This document shows positions 16,499 to 24,621 of a stretch of DNA of 64,000 nucleotides, piece after piece. Each line of letters opens with the position of its first letter. Within the stretch, counting starts at the first letter, position 1. A program made the position numbers and the translations under genes. The stretch is taken from NCBI GenBank assembly GCA_036489975.1, contig DASXES010000130.1, forward strand, positions 1-64,000, in the 5' to 3' direction. Below the pieces are notes generated by a model that ran no database searches, was not told the DNA's origin, and was given only the letters and a program-made list of their open reading frames with translations. Source of the DNA: Roseiarcus sp036489975 (GTDB lineage: Bacteria; Pseudomonadota; Alphaproteobacteria; Rhizobiales; Beijerinckiaceae).

Positions 16499-17841
16499 CC
16501 GCCTCTCGCCGCTCCATCCATCGCGACACATTCCTGAACGCACTGAAATCGTCGCCCCAGCTCATGGGCATTCTCAATGTGACGCCCGACTCGTTCTCTG
16601 ACGGGGGGCGCCATTCCGACCTTGCCCCAGCCGTCGCGCGGGCGAAAACAATGATCGCGGAGGGCGCGGCGATCATCGACGTCGGCGGCGAGTCGACACG
16701 GCCCGGCCACACTCCCGTTCCCGAGGACGAGGAGCTGCGGCGAGTTGCGCCCGCGCTCGAGGCGCTGGCCGAGATCGACGCTCCGATCTCGATCGACACG
16801 AGCAAGGCCAGGGTCGCGCGCGAGGCGGCGCGGCTCGGCGCCTCAGTCATCAACGACGTCTGGGGCCTCCAGCGCGATCCCGGCATGGCGGACGCCGTGG
16901 CGGAGACCGGCTCGGCGATCGTCGCCATGCACAATCGGGAGCAGGCGGACGAGGCGATCGACATTCTCGACGATGTCGAGCGCTTCTTCGAGCGCTCGCT
17001 CAATCTCGCGGCGGGCGCCGGCGTGCCCTTTGGCCGGATTCTGCTCGATCCCGGAATCGGCTTCGGCAAGACGCGGCGGCAGAACCACGCGTGCATCTGG
17101 AACCTCGATCGATTCCGCCGCTTCGGGGCGCCGATCCTGGTCGGCCTGTCGCGCAAGTCGTTCATCGGCGGGATCATCGACGCCGAGGTCGACAAGCGCC
17201 TGCCCGGCACGCTCGCCGCCGACACGATAGCGCTCATGCGGGGCGCCTCGGTGCTGCGCGTGCATGATGTGCTTGAGAACCGCGCCGCGCTCGCCGTCTT
17301 CATGGCGCTCCACGGCGCCGCCGCTCCCTCATCCGCGGCGAAGCCGGAAGACGGCGGCTGGACGCGCATCGTCCTCGCGCTCGGCGGCAATGTGGGGGAC
17401 AAGGCGGCTAGCCTGCGCCGGGCTCTGCATGCGCTCGCAAGCGATCCGCAGATCGAACTCGCCGCTGTCTCGCGCTTCTACCGCACCGCCCCCTGGGGCA
17501 AGACCGACCAGGACTGGTTCGTCAACGCCTGCGCGCTCGGTCGGACGAGCCTTGCACCCGAGGCGCTGCTCGAACGCGTCAAGGCGCTCGAAGTCGAGCT
17601 CGGCCGCGCGCCTACGGAGCGCTGGGGGCCGCGCATGATCGACATCGACCTCATCGCCTACGACGATGCGACGCTGAAGACCGAGCGGCTGACCCTGCCG
17701 CATCCCGAGCTGTTCAACCGGGCCTTCGTCCTCGCGCCGCTGGCCGAAATCGCGCCTGACCTCGTCATCGCAGGCGTAAGGGTCGAGGAGGCGGCGGCCC
17801 GCCTCGGGACTGAGGCCGAGGCGGTCGTTCCGGTCGATTGA
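16495..17841 (+). CDS. folP/folK: Bifunctional dihydropteroate synthase / HPPK (FolP-FolK fusion)
   Basis: The 448-residue protein carries two folate enzymes. Residues about 20-275 are dihydropteroate synthase: MGILNVTPDSFSDGG, DVGGESTRPGH with the pABA-site arginine, SIDTSKA, DPGIGFGKT and VGLSRKSFIGG. Residues about 290-448 are hydroxymethyldihydropterin pyrophosphokinase: ALGGNVGDKAASLRRAL, FYRTAPWGKTDQDWFVNA, GPRMIDIDLIAYDD and LPHPELFNRAFVLAPL. A roughly 15-residue linker (about GAAAPSSAAKPEDGGW) joins them. Dihydroneopterin aldolase (FolB), which usually lies between these genes in alphaproteobacteria, is absent. ATGA overlap with the Nudix gene implies coupled translation. Confidence 0.93.
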   Translation: MTASRRSIHRDTFLNALKSSPQLMGILNVTPDSFSDGGRHSDLAPAVARAKTMIAEGAAIIDVGGESTRPGHTPVPEDEELRRVAPALEALAEIDAPISIDTSKARVAREAARLGASVINDVWGLQRDPGMADAVAETGSAIVAMHNREQADEAIDILDDVERFFERSLNLAAGAGVPFGRILLDPGIGFGKTRRQNHACIWNLDRFRRFGAPILVGLSRKSFIGGIIDAEVDKRLPGTLAADTIALMRGASVLRVHDVLENRAALAVFMALHGAAAPSSAAKPEDGGWTRIVLALGGNVGDKAASLRRALHALASDPQIELAAVSRFYRTAPWGKTDQDWFVNACALGRTSLAPEALLERVKALEVELGRAPTERWGPRMIDIDLIAYDDATLKTERLTLPHPELFNRAFVLAPLAEIAPDLVIAGVRVEEAAARLGTEAEAVVPVD

Positions 17842-17950
17842 GCGGGAGGAAATGCGTTTTCGCGCTGGCTTCGGCCGCCGGAACCCAACTAAACTCCCGC
17901 CAAACCCTCCGCCGGCCCTCATTTTCTCCCCCGATGGATCAAGAAGCCGC

Positions 17951-18811
17951 ATGTCCGCCTGGTCGCAAACCTTCACCTTTCTCGACGGGCAATGGCTCGA
18001 GGGCAACGCCCCGATCATCGGGGCGCGCACGCACGCCTTCTGGCTGGGATCGAGCGTGTTCGACGGGGCGCGCGCCTTCGAGGGCGTGACGCCCGATATC
18101 GACAAGCATTGCGCGCGGCTCAACCGCTCGGCGAAGGCCATGTGCCTCAAGCCCACCGTGAGCGTCGAGGCGATGATCGAGATCGCGAACGAGGGCCTGA
18201 AGAAATTCAAGCCCGGGGCCGAACTCTATATCCGCCCGATGTACTGGGCGGAGCGTGGCTCGCTCATGTCGTCCGTCCCGCCCGACCCCGACTCGACCCG
18301 CTTTTGCCTGTGTCTCTACGAAACGCCTCTGCCGCAGCCGACTGGCGTGTCGATCACCCGCTCGCCTTTCGCCAAGCCGCTCGGAATCACCATTCCGATC
18401 GAAGCCAAGGCCGGCTGCCTTTATCCCAACAACGGGCGGGCGCTGATCGAGGCTCGGGCGCGCGGCTTCGACAATTGCCTCATGTGCGACATGCTCGGCA
18501 ATGTCGCGGAGCTCGCGACCGCGAACATATTCCTGGCCAAGGACGGCGTGGTGATGACGCCGATGGCCAATGGGACGTTCCTCAACGGCGTCACCCGGCA
18601 GCGGGTGCTGGCCCTGCTGCGCGCCGACGGGGTCGACGCGCGGGAGGCCAGTCTTGGCTTTGCTGATTTCGATTCTGCGGACGAGATCTTCGTCGTCGGC
18701 AATTACAGCAAGGTGACGCCGGTGAGGCGCATCGACGAGCGCGACCTGCAGCCCGGGCCGTTTTTCCGCCGTGCGCGAAAGCTCTATTGGGAATTCGCCC
18801 ACGCGGGCTAG
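17951..18811 (+). CDS. Class IV (branched-chain type) aminotransferase
   Basis: The 286-residue PLP enzyme shows the fold-type IV pattern: GARTHAFWLGSSVFDGARAF, ELYIRPMYWAERG, the Schiff-base lysine Lys153 in IEAKAGCLYPNN, then DMLGNVAELATANIFL and the phosphate loop GVTRQRVLAL. It most resembles branched-chain amino-acid aminotransferases; D-amino-acid or aminodeoxychorismate-lyase activities share the fold. The frame is open from 17852, but ATG 17951 gives the family N-terminus (MSAWSQTFTFLDGQW). It lies 110 bp after the folate fusion, on the same strand. A pabC-like role is possible but not supported by motifs. Confidence 0.85.
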   Translation: MSAWSQTFTFLDGQWLEGNAPIIGARTHAFWLGSSVFDGARAFEGVTPDIDKHCARLNRSAKAMCLKPTVSVEAMIEIANEGLKKFKPGAELYIRPMYWAERGSLMSSVPPDPDSTRFCLCLYETPLPQPTGVSITRSPFAKPLGITIPIEAKAGCLYPNNGRALIEARARGFDNCLMCDMLGNVAELATANIFLAKDGVVMTPMANGTFLNGVTRQRVLALLRADGVDAREASLGFADFDSADEIFVVGNYSKVTPVRRIDERDLQPGPFFRRARKLYWEFAHAG

Positions 18812-18850
18812 GACGTCGGAAGGCGCCATCGCCGCAACAAGGGAGAATGA

Positions 18851-19225
18851 ATGGCGACGCGTTTGACGATCCGGCTTGATTTCGGCCCAGGCCGCCGCTT
18901 GGGCGCGGGCAAGATCGCGCTTCTGGAATCGATCGAGAAGACCGGATCGATCTCGGCCGCTGGCCGCGCGCATGAGATGTCCTACCGTCGCGCCTGGCTC
19001 CTGGTCGACGAATTGAACGAGCTGTTCACGGCGCCGCTCGTATCCGCCCATCACGGCGGGGTGAAAGGCGGGGGCGCCCAGCTCACCGACCAGGGCCGGC
19101 GCATCGTCGCCCTTTACCGCGACGCGGAAGCCAAGATGCGCGCCGCGGCGCAAGGCGACATCGACGCCATCGAGCGCGCCCTTGGCGTGGTTAAACCGGA
19201 TCAGAACGAGCCGCCCGCCGCCTAG
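18851..19225 (+). CDS. ModE-type winged-helix regulator (DNA-binding domain only)
   Basis: The 124-residue protein matches the N-terminal domain of ModE: RLDFGPGRRLGAGKIALLES, then IEKTGSISAAGRAHEMSYRR with AWLLVDELNELF as the recognition region, and the wing GGGAQLTDQGRRIVALYR. The C-terminal molybdate-binding (MOP) domains of full ModE (about 260 residues) are absent. Such single-domain forms occur widely, and no mod transporter genes are nearby, so molybdate sensing is not implied. GGGAGAATGA precedes the ATG. The target is unknown. Confidence 0.8.
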   Translation: MATRLTIRLDFGPGRRLGAGKIALLESIEKTGSISAAGRAHEMSYRRAWLLVDELNELFTAPLVSAHHGGVKGGGAQLTDQGRRIVALYRDAEAKMRAAAQGDIDAIERALGVVKPDQNEPPAA

Positions 19226-19340
19226 GCCCCAAAGCTCGTCGTAGTCGGAATGGCGATTTCAGCCTCGAATACAGTCGCTGAGGCGCCGCGAAGCGACCTC
19301 GAAGCACGCTCCAGGCTAGGAGAAGTCAGCCCTCGCTGGG

Positions 19341-19385
19341 TCATCCTTCGAGACGCGAGGCTGCGCCTCGCCCTCAGGATGAGGG
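19341..19385. repeat. Dispersed alphaproteobacterial hairpin repeat (CATCCTTCGAGAC type)
   Basis: The element starts TCATCCTTCGAGACGCGAGG, has a short centre (CTGCG), and closes CCTCGCCCTCAGGATGAGGG. The arms pair with a few mismatches. This intergenic repeat with CATCCT/AGGATG ends recurs in many Hyphomicrobiales genomes (known from general experience, not searched here). It lies in the 224-bp gap between the ModE-like gene and trpF and may end the upstream transcript. Confidence 0.6.
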
Positions 19386-19449
19386 CGTATCCGGCGGCGC
19401 ATTTGGCAACCTTTGACAGCCGCGTCCCTTTGACCGAAAGAAGCGCGCG

Positions 19450-20118
19450 ATGACGCCCATGGTCAAAATCTGCGGCCTTTCCACCGCCGCCACGCTGGAC
19501 GCTGCGCTTGACGCCGGCGCCGACATGGTCGGATTCGTGTTCTTTCCCAAGAGCCCGCGCCATATCGACTTAGCGACCGCGCGCGCACTCGGCCGCCAAG
19601 CCCGGGGACGGGCCAAGATCGTCGCGCTCAGCGTCGACGCCGACGACGACACCTTGAAGCATATCGTCGAGGCCCTCGCGCCCGACCTTATGCAATTGCA
19701 TGGGAGCGAGACGCCGGCGCGAGTGAAAGAGATCGCCGAGCTTTGCGCCCTTCCGACCATGAAGGCGATCGGGGTGGCGACGCGCGCCGATCTCGCCCTG
19801 GCCAGGGCTTATGAGGGCGCCGCCGATCATTTCCTGATCGACGCCAAGCCGCCGAAGGACGCGGTTCTGCCGGGCGGCAACGGCCGCGCGTTCGACTGGA
19901 GCCTGACGCGGGACTTTCGTCCGCCCGTTCCCTGGCTGTTGTCGGGAGGCCTCGACCCCGAGAGTGTCGCGGCGGCGATCGCGCTCAGCGGCGCGCAAGG
20001 CGTCGACGTCTCCTCCGGCGTCGAGAGCGCGCATGGGCTCAAGGACGAGCGCAAGATCAGGGCGTTCATCGCCGCGGCGAGGCGGGCTTTCGAGCGTGCG
20101 CCCGCGGAAGCAGGTTGA
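19450..20118 (+). CDS. trpF: Phosphoribosylanthranilate isomerase
   Basis: The 222-residue TIM-barrel enzyme converts N-(5'-phosphoribosyl)anthranilate to CdRP in tryptophan synthesis. MVKICGLSTAATLDAALDAG carries the general-base cysteine (KICG), followed by DMVGFVFFPKSPRHI and LMQLHGSETP. The catalytic aspartate is in FLIDAKPPKD. The phosphate-binding end reads WLLSGGLDPESVAAAI and GVDVSSGVES. It ends one base before the trpB ATG, so the pair is an operon. Start ATG 19450; a second ATG three codons later is possible. Confidence 0.95.
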   Translation: MTPMVKICGLSTAATLDAALDAGADMVGFVFFPKSPRHIDLATARALGRQARGRAKIVALSVDADDDTLKHIVEALAPDLMQLHGSETPARVKEIAELCALPTMKAIGVATRADLALARAYEGAADHFLIDAKPPKDAVLPGGNGRAFDWSLTRDFRPPVPWLLSGGLDPESVAAAIALSGAQGVDVSSGVESAHGLKDERKIRAFIAAARRAFERAPAEAG

Positions 20119-20119
20119 C

Positions 20120-21340
20120 ATGAGCAAGCTCGAGAAGCCCAATTCCTATCGCGCCGGCCCGAACGACCGGGGCCGCTTCGGCATCTACGGGGGACGCTTC
20201 GTCCCCGAGACGCTGATGCCGCTCATTCTCTCGCTCGAAAAGGCTTACGAGGAGGCGAAAGCCGATCCGGCTTTCAAGGCCGAGCTCGATCATCTGCTCA
20301 AACACTATGTCGGGCGCCCGAGCCCGCTCTATTTCGCCGAGCGGCTGACCGAGCACCTCGGCGGCGCAAAAATCTATTTCAAGCGCGAGGAGCTGAATCA
20401 CACCGGCGCCCATAAGATCAACAACGTGATAGGGCAGATCCTGCTTGCCCGGCGCATGGGGAAGAAGCGCATTATCGCCGAAACCGGCGCCGGGCAGCAT
20501 GGCGTCGCGACCGCCACGGCCTGCGCGCGCTTCGGTCTGGAGTGCATCGTCTTTATGGGCGCGGTCGATGTCGAGCGGCAGAAGCCGAACGTCTTCCGCA
20601 TGAAGATGCTGGGCGCGGAAGTCAGGCCCGTCGAACAGGGCGCCCGCACCCTCAAGGACGCGATGAACGAGGCCTTGCGCGACTGGGTCACAAACGTGCA
20701 CAATACCTATTATTGCATCGGCACGGTCGCGGGCCCGCATCCCTATCCCGCCATGGTGCGCGACTTCCAGTGCGTGATCGGCGAGGAGACGCGGGCGCAG
20801 ATGCTGGAGGCCGAGGGCCGCCTGCCCGACAGCCTCGTCGCCTGCATCGGCGGCGGCTCAAACGCCATCGGCCTCTTTCACCCGTTCCTCGACGAGCCGG
20901 AGATCGAGATGTTCGGGGTCGAAGCGGCGGGCCATGGACTCGACGTTCCCGGCGGCCACGCCGCCTCGATCAATGGCGGGCGCCCCGGCGTTCTGCACGG
21001 CAACCGGACTTATCTCCTGCAGACCGACGACGGCCAGATCCTCGAAGGCCACTCGATCTCGGCCGGGCTCGACTACCCTGGCATCGGACCGGAGCATTCC
21101 TGGCTCAACGATGTCGGCCGGGTGACCTATCTTGCGGCGACCGACAAGGAAGCGCTGAACGCTTTTCAGCTCTGTTCGAAGCTCGAAGGGATCATCCCGG
21201 CCCTCGAGCCCGCCCATGCGCTGGCCAAGGTGATCGAGCTTGCGCCGGAACGCCCGAAGGATCACCTGATGGTGCTCAACCTGTCCGGCCGCGGCGACAA
21301 GGACATCTATTCCGTCGCCGAGCATCTTGGGGGCATGTAG
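20120..21340 (+). CDS. trpB: Tryptophan synthase beta chain
   Basis: The 406-residue PLP enzyme joins indole and serine. It has GIYGGRFVPETLMPL, ELNHTGAHKINN with the PLP lysine Lys99, ETGAGQHGVATATA, the phosphate loop CIGGGSNAIGLFHPF and the EGHSISAGLDYPGIGPEHSW stretch of TrpB1-type enzymes that work with TrpA. The frame is open further upstream into trpF, but ATG 20120 directly after the trpF stop gives the normal N-terminus. trpA, usually the next gene, is not found downstream; a cupin remnant on the other strand occupies that place. Confidence 0.96.
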   Translation: MSKLEKPNSYRAGPNDRGRFGIYGGRFVPETLMPLILSLEKAYEEAKADPAFKAELDHLLKHYVGRPSPLYFAERLTEHLGGAKIYFKREELNHTGAHKINNVIGQILLARRMGKKRIIAETGAGQHGVATATACARFGLECIVFMGAVDVERQKPNVFRMKMLGAEVRPVEQGARTLKDAMNEALRDWVTNVHNTYYCIGTVAGPHPYPAMVRDFQCVIGEETRAQMLEAEGRLPDSLVACIGGGSNAIGLFHPFLDEPEIEMFGVEAAGHGLDVPGGHAASINGGRPGVLHGNRTYLLQTDDGQILEGHSISAGLDYPGIGPEHSWLNDVGRVTYLAATDKEALNAFQLCSKLEGIIPALEPAHALAKVIELAPERPKDHLMVLNLSGRGDKDIYSVAEHLGGM

Positions 21341-21344
21341 CGCC

Positions 21345-21555
21345 TCCTACTGCGGCGCGGGGACGAGCCCGTGACGCAGCAACGCGCCGCGTCCGGCGTA
21401 TCGTTGCGGAAGGCGTGAATGATTCCGCGCTTGATAACGATGGACTGGCCGGGCCTGAGCACGACGTCCTGACCGTCGACCCTAGGTCTACGCGCCGGAT
21501 AGCCCATAAATCGTTCATCCCAGCTCTCGTGATGGTGCGCCACCGGCATGCCCAA
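21345..21555 (-). pseudogene. Cupin-domain protein fragment
   Basis: The minus strand reads MGMPVAHHHESWDERFMGYP, then VDGQDVVLRPGQSIVIKRGI and IHAFRNDTPDAAR. This is half of a cupin barrel with the HHH...E metal site and the PGxxxxxxxxxxHxxxN second motif. The end changes frame near 21375 (RHGLVPAPQ in the neighbouring frame). There is no N-terminal half. It is a decayed fragment placed directly after trpB. Confidence 0.6.
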
Positions 21556-21965
21556 CAGCTAACGCTAAGAGTCGACAATTTCTTGCAGAAAAGCAGAAAT
21601 TGAGGGAAGCTTGCCCCATGATGAATCTGGCCCTTCCGCCCTGCCAGGACGTGGCCTCCCGTATCAGGGTGGGTCAGCCGGAAGGACAACCGGGCAGAAA
21701 ATTGCTGACCGTGAAATTCCAGCGTAACCCATTGAAAAGTCAAGATTCAGACGAGAGAATCCAAGGAAATCCAAGGAAATCCAACCCTCATTTCCGGGGG
21801 TTTTGCAGCGAAACGACGAGCGCGCAAGAAAAGCCAAACGGAGGAGCCGGACCCATGTTGCGACCCTCCAGCCGACGCGCCGAATGGGTCATCGCGAGAA
21901 GCGGGGCGACGTGGCGATCCTGACGCCATAGCAAGGCGCGTCATCGATTGGCGCTGTCGCGACGC
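21556..21965. other. Intergenic region with short tandem repeats
   Basis: About 410 bp separate the cupin remnant from uxuA. No gene was recognised. It holds a tandem repeat of the decamer CCAAGGAAAT (21761-21784) followed by a GGAAAT/ATTTCC hairpin. The A/T-rich stretch around 21720-21790 is unlike the flanking coding DNA. Confidence 0.45.
21758..21798. repeat. Tandem decamer CCAAGGAAAT with adjoining hairpin
   Basis: The decamer CCAAGGAAAT occurs twice in a row and continues with CCAA. The last GGAAAT can pair with ATTTCC nine bases later, followed by G5T4. A very similar decamer (CCAAGCAAAT) forms the arm of the long inverted repeat at 46413. The two may belong to one dispersed repeat family or may both be transcription terminators. 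Confidence 0.45.
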
Positions 21966-23156
21966 TCACGCCACCCGCCCGCTGCGGAACGCTTCGACCG
22001 TCTGCATCACGCCACGCAGTTCCGCCAGGCCCTTGAGGCGGCCGATGAACGAATAACCGGGATTGACGCGCTTTCTTCCGTCGTCGCCGAGCAAGTGCCC
22101 GTGGTCGGGGCGCATCGGGATTTCGGCGTCGGGGCGCCCTTCCGCGCGCCGGCGGTCCTCCTCCGCCATCAGCGTCGCGACGAGCAGGACCATGTCGGTC
22201 TCGCCAGCGAGATGGTCGGCCTCGAAGAACGAGCCGTCCGCCTCGCGCCTGACATTGCGCAAATGGGCGAAATGCACGCGCGGTCCGAATTCCTTCGCCA
22301 TGGCGACGAGGTCGTTCCGGGGGTTGGAGCCGAACGAGCCGGCGCAGAGGGTGATCCCATTGGCCGGAGCCGGGACGGCGGCGAAGAGCTTGCGCGCGTC
22401 CTCGGCGGTGGACATGACGCGCGGCAGGCCGAAGATGGGGAAGGCCGGATCGTCGGGATGGATGGCGAGGCGCGCGCCTTCCTCCTCGGCTGTCGCGGCG
22501 ATCTCGCGCACGAACGCAAACAGGTTGGCGCGCAGGTCCTCGACCGTCACGTCCTCGTAGGCTGCGAGCGCGCGCTTGAAGCTTTGCCGGTCGTAGGTGA
22601 AGTCGCGCGCCGGCAGCCAGTCGATGAGCGTCCGCTCCAAGTCCTGCATTTCGCGCGGGCTCATCGCCTCGAAACGCGCCCTGGCCGCATCGATCTGCGC
22701 CGGCGCATAGTCGCCCTCGGCGCCGTCGCGCTCGAGGATGAAGAGGTCATAGGCCGCGTATTGGATGGCGTCGAAACGGAGCGCCGTTCCGCCGCCCAGA
22801 AGCGGCCAGTTGAGGTCGGTGCGCGTCCAGTCGGTTAGGCCCATGAAATTGTAGCAGAAGGTCTTCACGCCCGCGCGCGCGGCGTTGCGGATCGATTGCT
22901 TGTGATTGTCGATTCGGGCGCGGAAGTCGCCGCTGCGCGTCTTGATCGCCTCGCCGACGTTGACGCTCTCGACCACCGACCAGACGAGGCCCGCGCGCTC
23001 GATCTCGGCCCGCCGTTTCAGGAGCTCCTCCTCGCTCCAGACCTCGCCCCGGTTCATATGGTGAAGCGCGCTGACGATACCGGACGCGCCGGCCTGGCGC
23101 ACATTCTCGAGGCTGACCGGATCGTCCGGCCCGAACCACCGCCAGGTCTGCAGCAT
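21966..23156 (-). CDS. uxuA: Mannonate dehydratase
   Basis: The 396-residue enzyme dehydrates D-mannonate to 2-keto-3-deoxygluconate in hexuronate breakdown. It starts MLQTWRWFGPDDPVSLENVR and has GASGIVSALHHMNRGEVW, TFCYNFMGLTDWTRTDL, RLAIHPDDPAFPIFGLPRVM and the metal and active-site residues in GITLCAGSFGSNP, HFAHLRNVRRE and MRPDHGHLLGDD. The frame is open 13 codons further, but ATG 23156 is preceded by AAAGGGAGG at good distance. No other uronate genes (uxaC, uxaB, kdgK) are adjacent, so its pathway partners must be elsewhere. Confidence 0.93.
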   Translation of the reverse strand: MLQTWRWFGPDDPVSLENVRQAGASGIVSALHHMNRGEVWSEEELLKRRAEIERAGLVWSVVESVNVGEAIKTRSGDFRARIDNHKQSIRNAARAGVKTFCYNFMGLTDWTRTDLNWPLLGGGTALRFDAIQYAAYDLFILERDGAEGDYAPAQIDAARARFEAMSPREMQDLERTLIDWLPARDFTYDRQSFKRALAAYEDVTVEDLRANLFAFVREIAATAEEEGARLAIHPDDPAFPIFGLPRVMSTAEDARKLFAAVPAPANGITLCAGSFGSNPRNDLVAMAKEFGPRVHFAHLRNVRREADGSFFEADHLAGETDMVLLVATLMAEEDRRRAEGRPDAEIPMRPDHGHLLGDDGRKRVNPGYSFIGRLKGLAELRGVMQTVEAFRSGRVA

Positions 23157-23255
23157 GCGAAGCCTCCCTTTGCGTTTCTCCCCTCTGCCTCTCATCCCGT
23201 CCCAGGACCTGATCCGGGGATTACCGAGGGACCGGAGAGGGGGTTAGGGTGAGAA

Positions 23256-24209
23256 TCACACCTTCCGGCCCATCGCCAAAAACTTCTCGGCCCGGGCGTC
23301 GCGCAGTTCATCGGGACCGAAATTGTGCAGCGATCTCAACGCCTCACTGATTGCCCGGCCGGTCGAGGCGACCGCCGCCGCCGGGTCGCGGTGCGCGCCG
23401 CCGAGCGGCTCGGGGATGATTCCGTCGATGATCCCGAACTTGATCAGGTCCTGGGCGGTGATCTTCATGCCCGTCGCCGCTTCCTGCGCGCGCGAGGAAT
23501 CGCGCCACAGAATCGAGGCGGCCGCTTCCGGCGAGGCCACGGTGTAGATCGCGTGCTCGAGCATCAGGACGGTGTTACAGGCGGCGATCGCCAGCGCCCC
23601 GCCCGAACCGCCCTCGCCGATCACCACCGCGACGTTGGGCACGCCGAGCGAGAGGCAGGTGTCGGTCGATCGCGCGATGGCTTCCGCCTGGCCGCGCTCC
23701 TCGGCTTCGACGCCGGGGAAGGCGCCGGCGGTGTCGATGAGCGAAATCACAGGGAGACCGAAGCGGTCGGCAAGCTGCATGAGCCGCGCCGCCTTGCGAT
23801 ACCCTTCGGGCTTCGCCATGCCGAAATTGTGTTTGACCCGGCTCGGCGTGTCCTCGCCTTTCTCCTGGCCGAGGACGCAGACCGATTCCCCCTCGAATCT
23901 TCCCAAGCCCCCGACGATCGCCTCGTCCTCCCCGAAATAGCGGTCGCCGGCGAGCGGGGTGAACTCGGTGATGAGGCCCTTGACGTAGTCGCCAAAGTGC
24001 GGCCGCCCTTGTGCGCGCGCGACTTGCGTCTTCTGCCACGGCGTCAGGCTGGCGTAGAGATCGGCCAGCGCCTTTTCGGCTCGGGCCTCGAGCTTGCCGA
24101 TTTCGTCGGCCAGAGCCGGCGAATCGCCCTTCTCCGCTACGGCTCGCAGTTCATCGAGGCGGGCCTCGATATCGGCGACTGGCGTTTCAAAGCTGAGATA
24201 GGTGCGCAT
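23256..24209 (-). CDS. accA: Acetyl-CoA carboxylase carboxyltransferase subunit alpha
   Basis: The 317-residue subunit transfers carboxyl from carboxybiotin to acetyl-CoA in the first step of fatty-acid synthesis, together with AccD. Family landmarks are MRTYLSFETPVADIEARLDE, TPWQKTQVARAQGRPH, EGESVCVLGQEKGEDT, NFGMAKPEGYRKAARLMQLA, SLIDTAGAFPGVEAEERGQA and GEGGSGGALAI. The frame is open 25 codons further upstream, but ATG 24209 gives the conserved N-terminus and standard length. accD is not in the window. It lies 140 bp from tRNA-Trp, divergently. Confidence 0.96.
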   Translation of the reverse strand: MRTYLSFETPVADIEARLDELRAVAEKGDSPALADEIGKLEARAEKALADLYASLTPWQKTQVARAQGRPHFGDYVKGLITEFTPLAGDRYFGEDEAIVGGLGRFEGESVCVLGQEKGEDTPSRVKHNFGMAKPEGYRKAARLMQLADRFGLPVISLIDTAGAFPGVEAEERGQAEAIARSTDTCLSLGVPNVAVVIGEGGSGGALAIAACNTVLMLEHAIYTVASPEAAASILWRDSSRAQEAATGMKITAQDLIKFGIIDGIIPEPLGGAHRDPAAAVASTGRAISEALRSLHNFGPDELRDARAEKFLAMGRKV

Positions 24210-24348
24210 CCGATCCTTGCGGCGAACCGCACGGGGGTGAGCGCGGGCCGCGCGGAAACTGGCGGCGAGGGGCGGCGAAGTCAAGCCGAGCGGCGGCCTC
24301 GTCCACCCTTGCGTCCGCGCGCGGGTTGCGGCATTAACGGCGCCCAGT

Positions 24349-24426
24349 AGGAGTGTAGCTCAATTTGGTTAGAGCACCGGTCTCCAAAACCGGGGGTTGG
24401 GGGTTCGAGTCCCTCCTCTCCTGCCA
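24349..24426 (+). tRNA. tRNA-Trp(CCA)
   Basis: The gene has acceptor stem AGGAGTG/CTCTCCT (one mismatch), D-arm GCTC/GAGC, anticodon stem CCGGT/ACCGG with loop CTCCAAA (anticodon CCA), T-arm GGGGG-TTCGAGT-CCCTC and an encoded CCA end. In many bacteria tRNA-Trp lies directly before secE-nusG. Here it is about 19 kb from those genes, between accA and tRNA-Gly. Confidence 0.95.
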
Positions 24427-24459
24427 CTCCCCGGCGGCTTTTGGCCAAAGGAGATCCGA

Positions 24460-24533
24460 GCGGGCGTAGTTCAATGGTAGAACGGAAGCTTCCCAAGCTT
24501 CATACGGGGGTTCGATTCCCTTCGCCCGCTCCA
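24460..24533 (+). tRNA. tRNA-Gly(CCC)
   Basis: The cloverleaf has acceptor GCGGGCG/CGCCCGC, D-arm GTTC/GAAC, anticodon stem GAAGC/GCTTC with loop TTCCCAA (anticodon CCC), T-arm GGGG-TTCGATT-CCCT and encoded CCA. It reads GGG codons and is probably co-transcribed with tRNA-Trp 33 bp upstream. Confidence 0.95.
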
Positions 24534-24621
24534 ATTTTCAGACGGCCGTCAAGATTCGACCCCGACTGAGCGTTGCGGAACTCTCTGTCCGTCCGGTTTG
24601 AGGCGATCGGGGCCGTCCCCA

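Noticed and set aside
18851..19225. Molybdate-responsive ModE
   Set aside because: The molybdate-binding domains are absent and no mod or molybdoenzyme genes are near, so only the DNA-binding domain is claimed.
23190..23250. CCCAGGA/TCCGGGG hairpin between uxuA and accA as a terminator or repeat
   Set aside because: The stem is short with a mismatch and has no U-tract. It may be a decayed dispersed repeat but cannot be supported from one copy.
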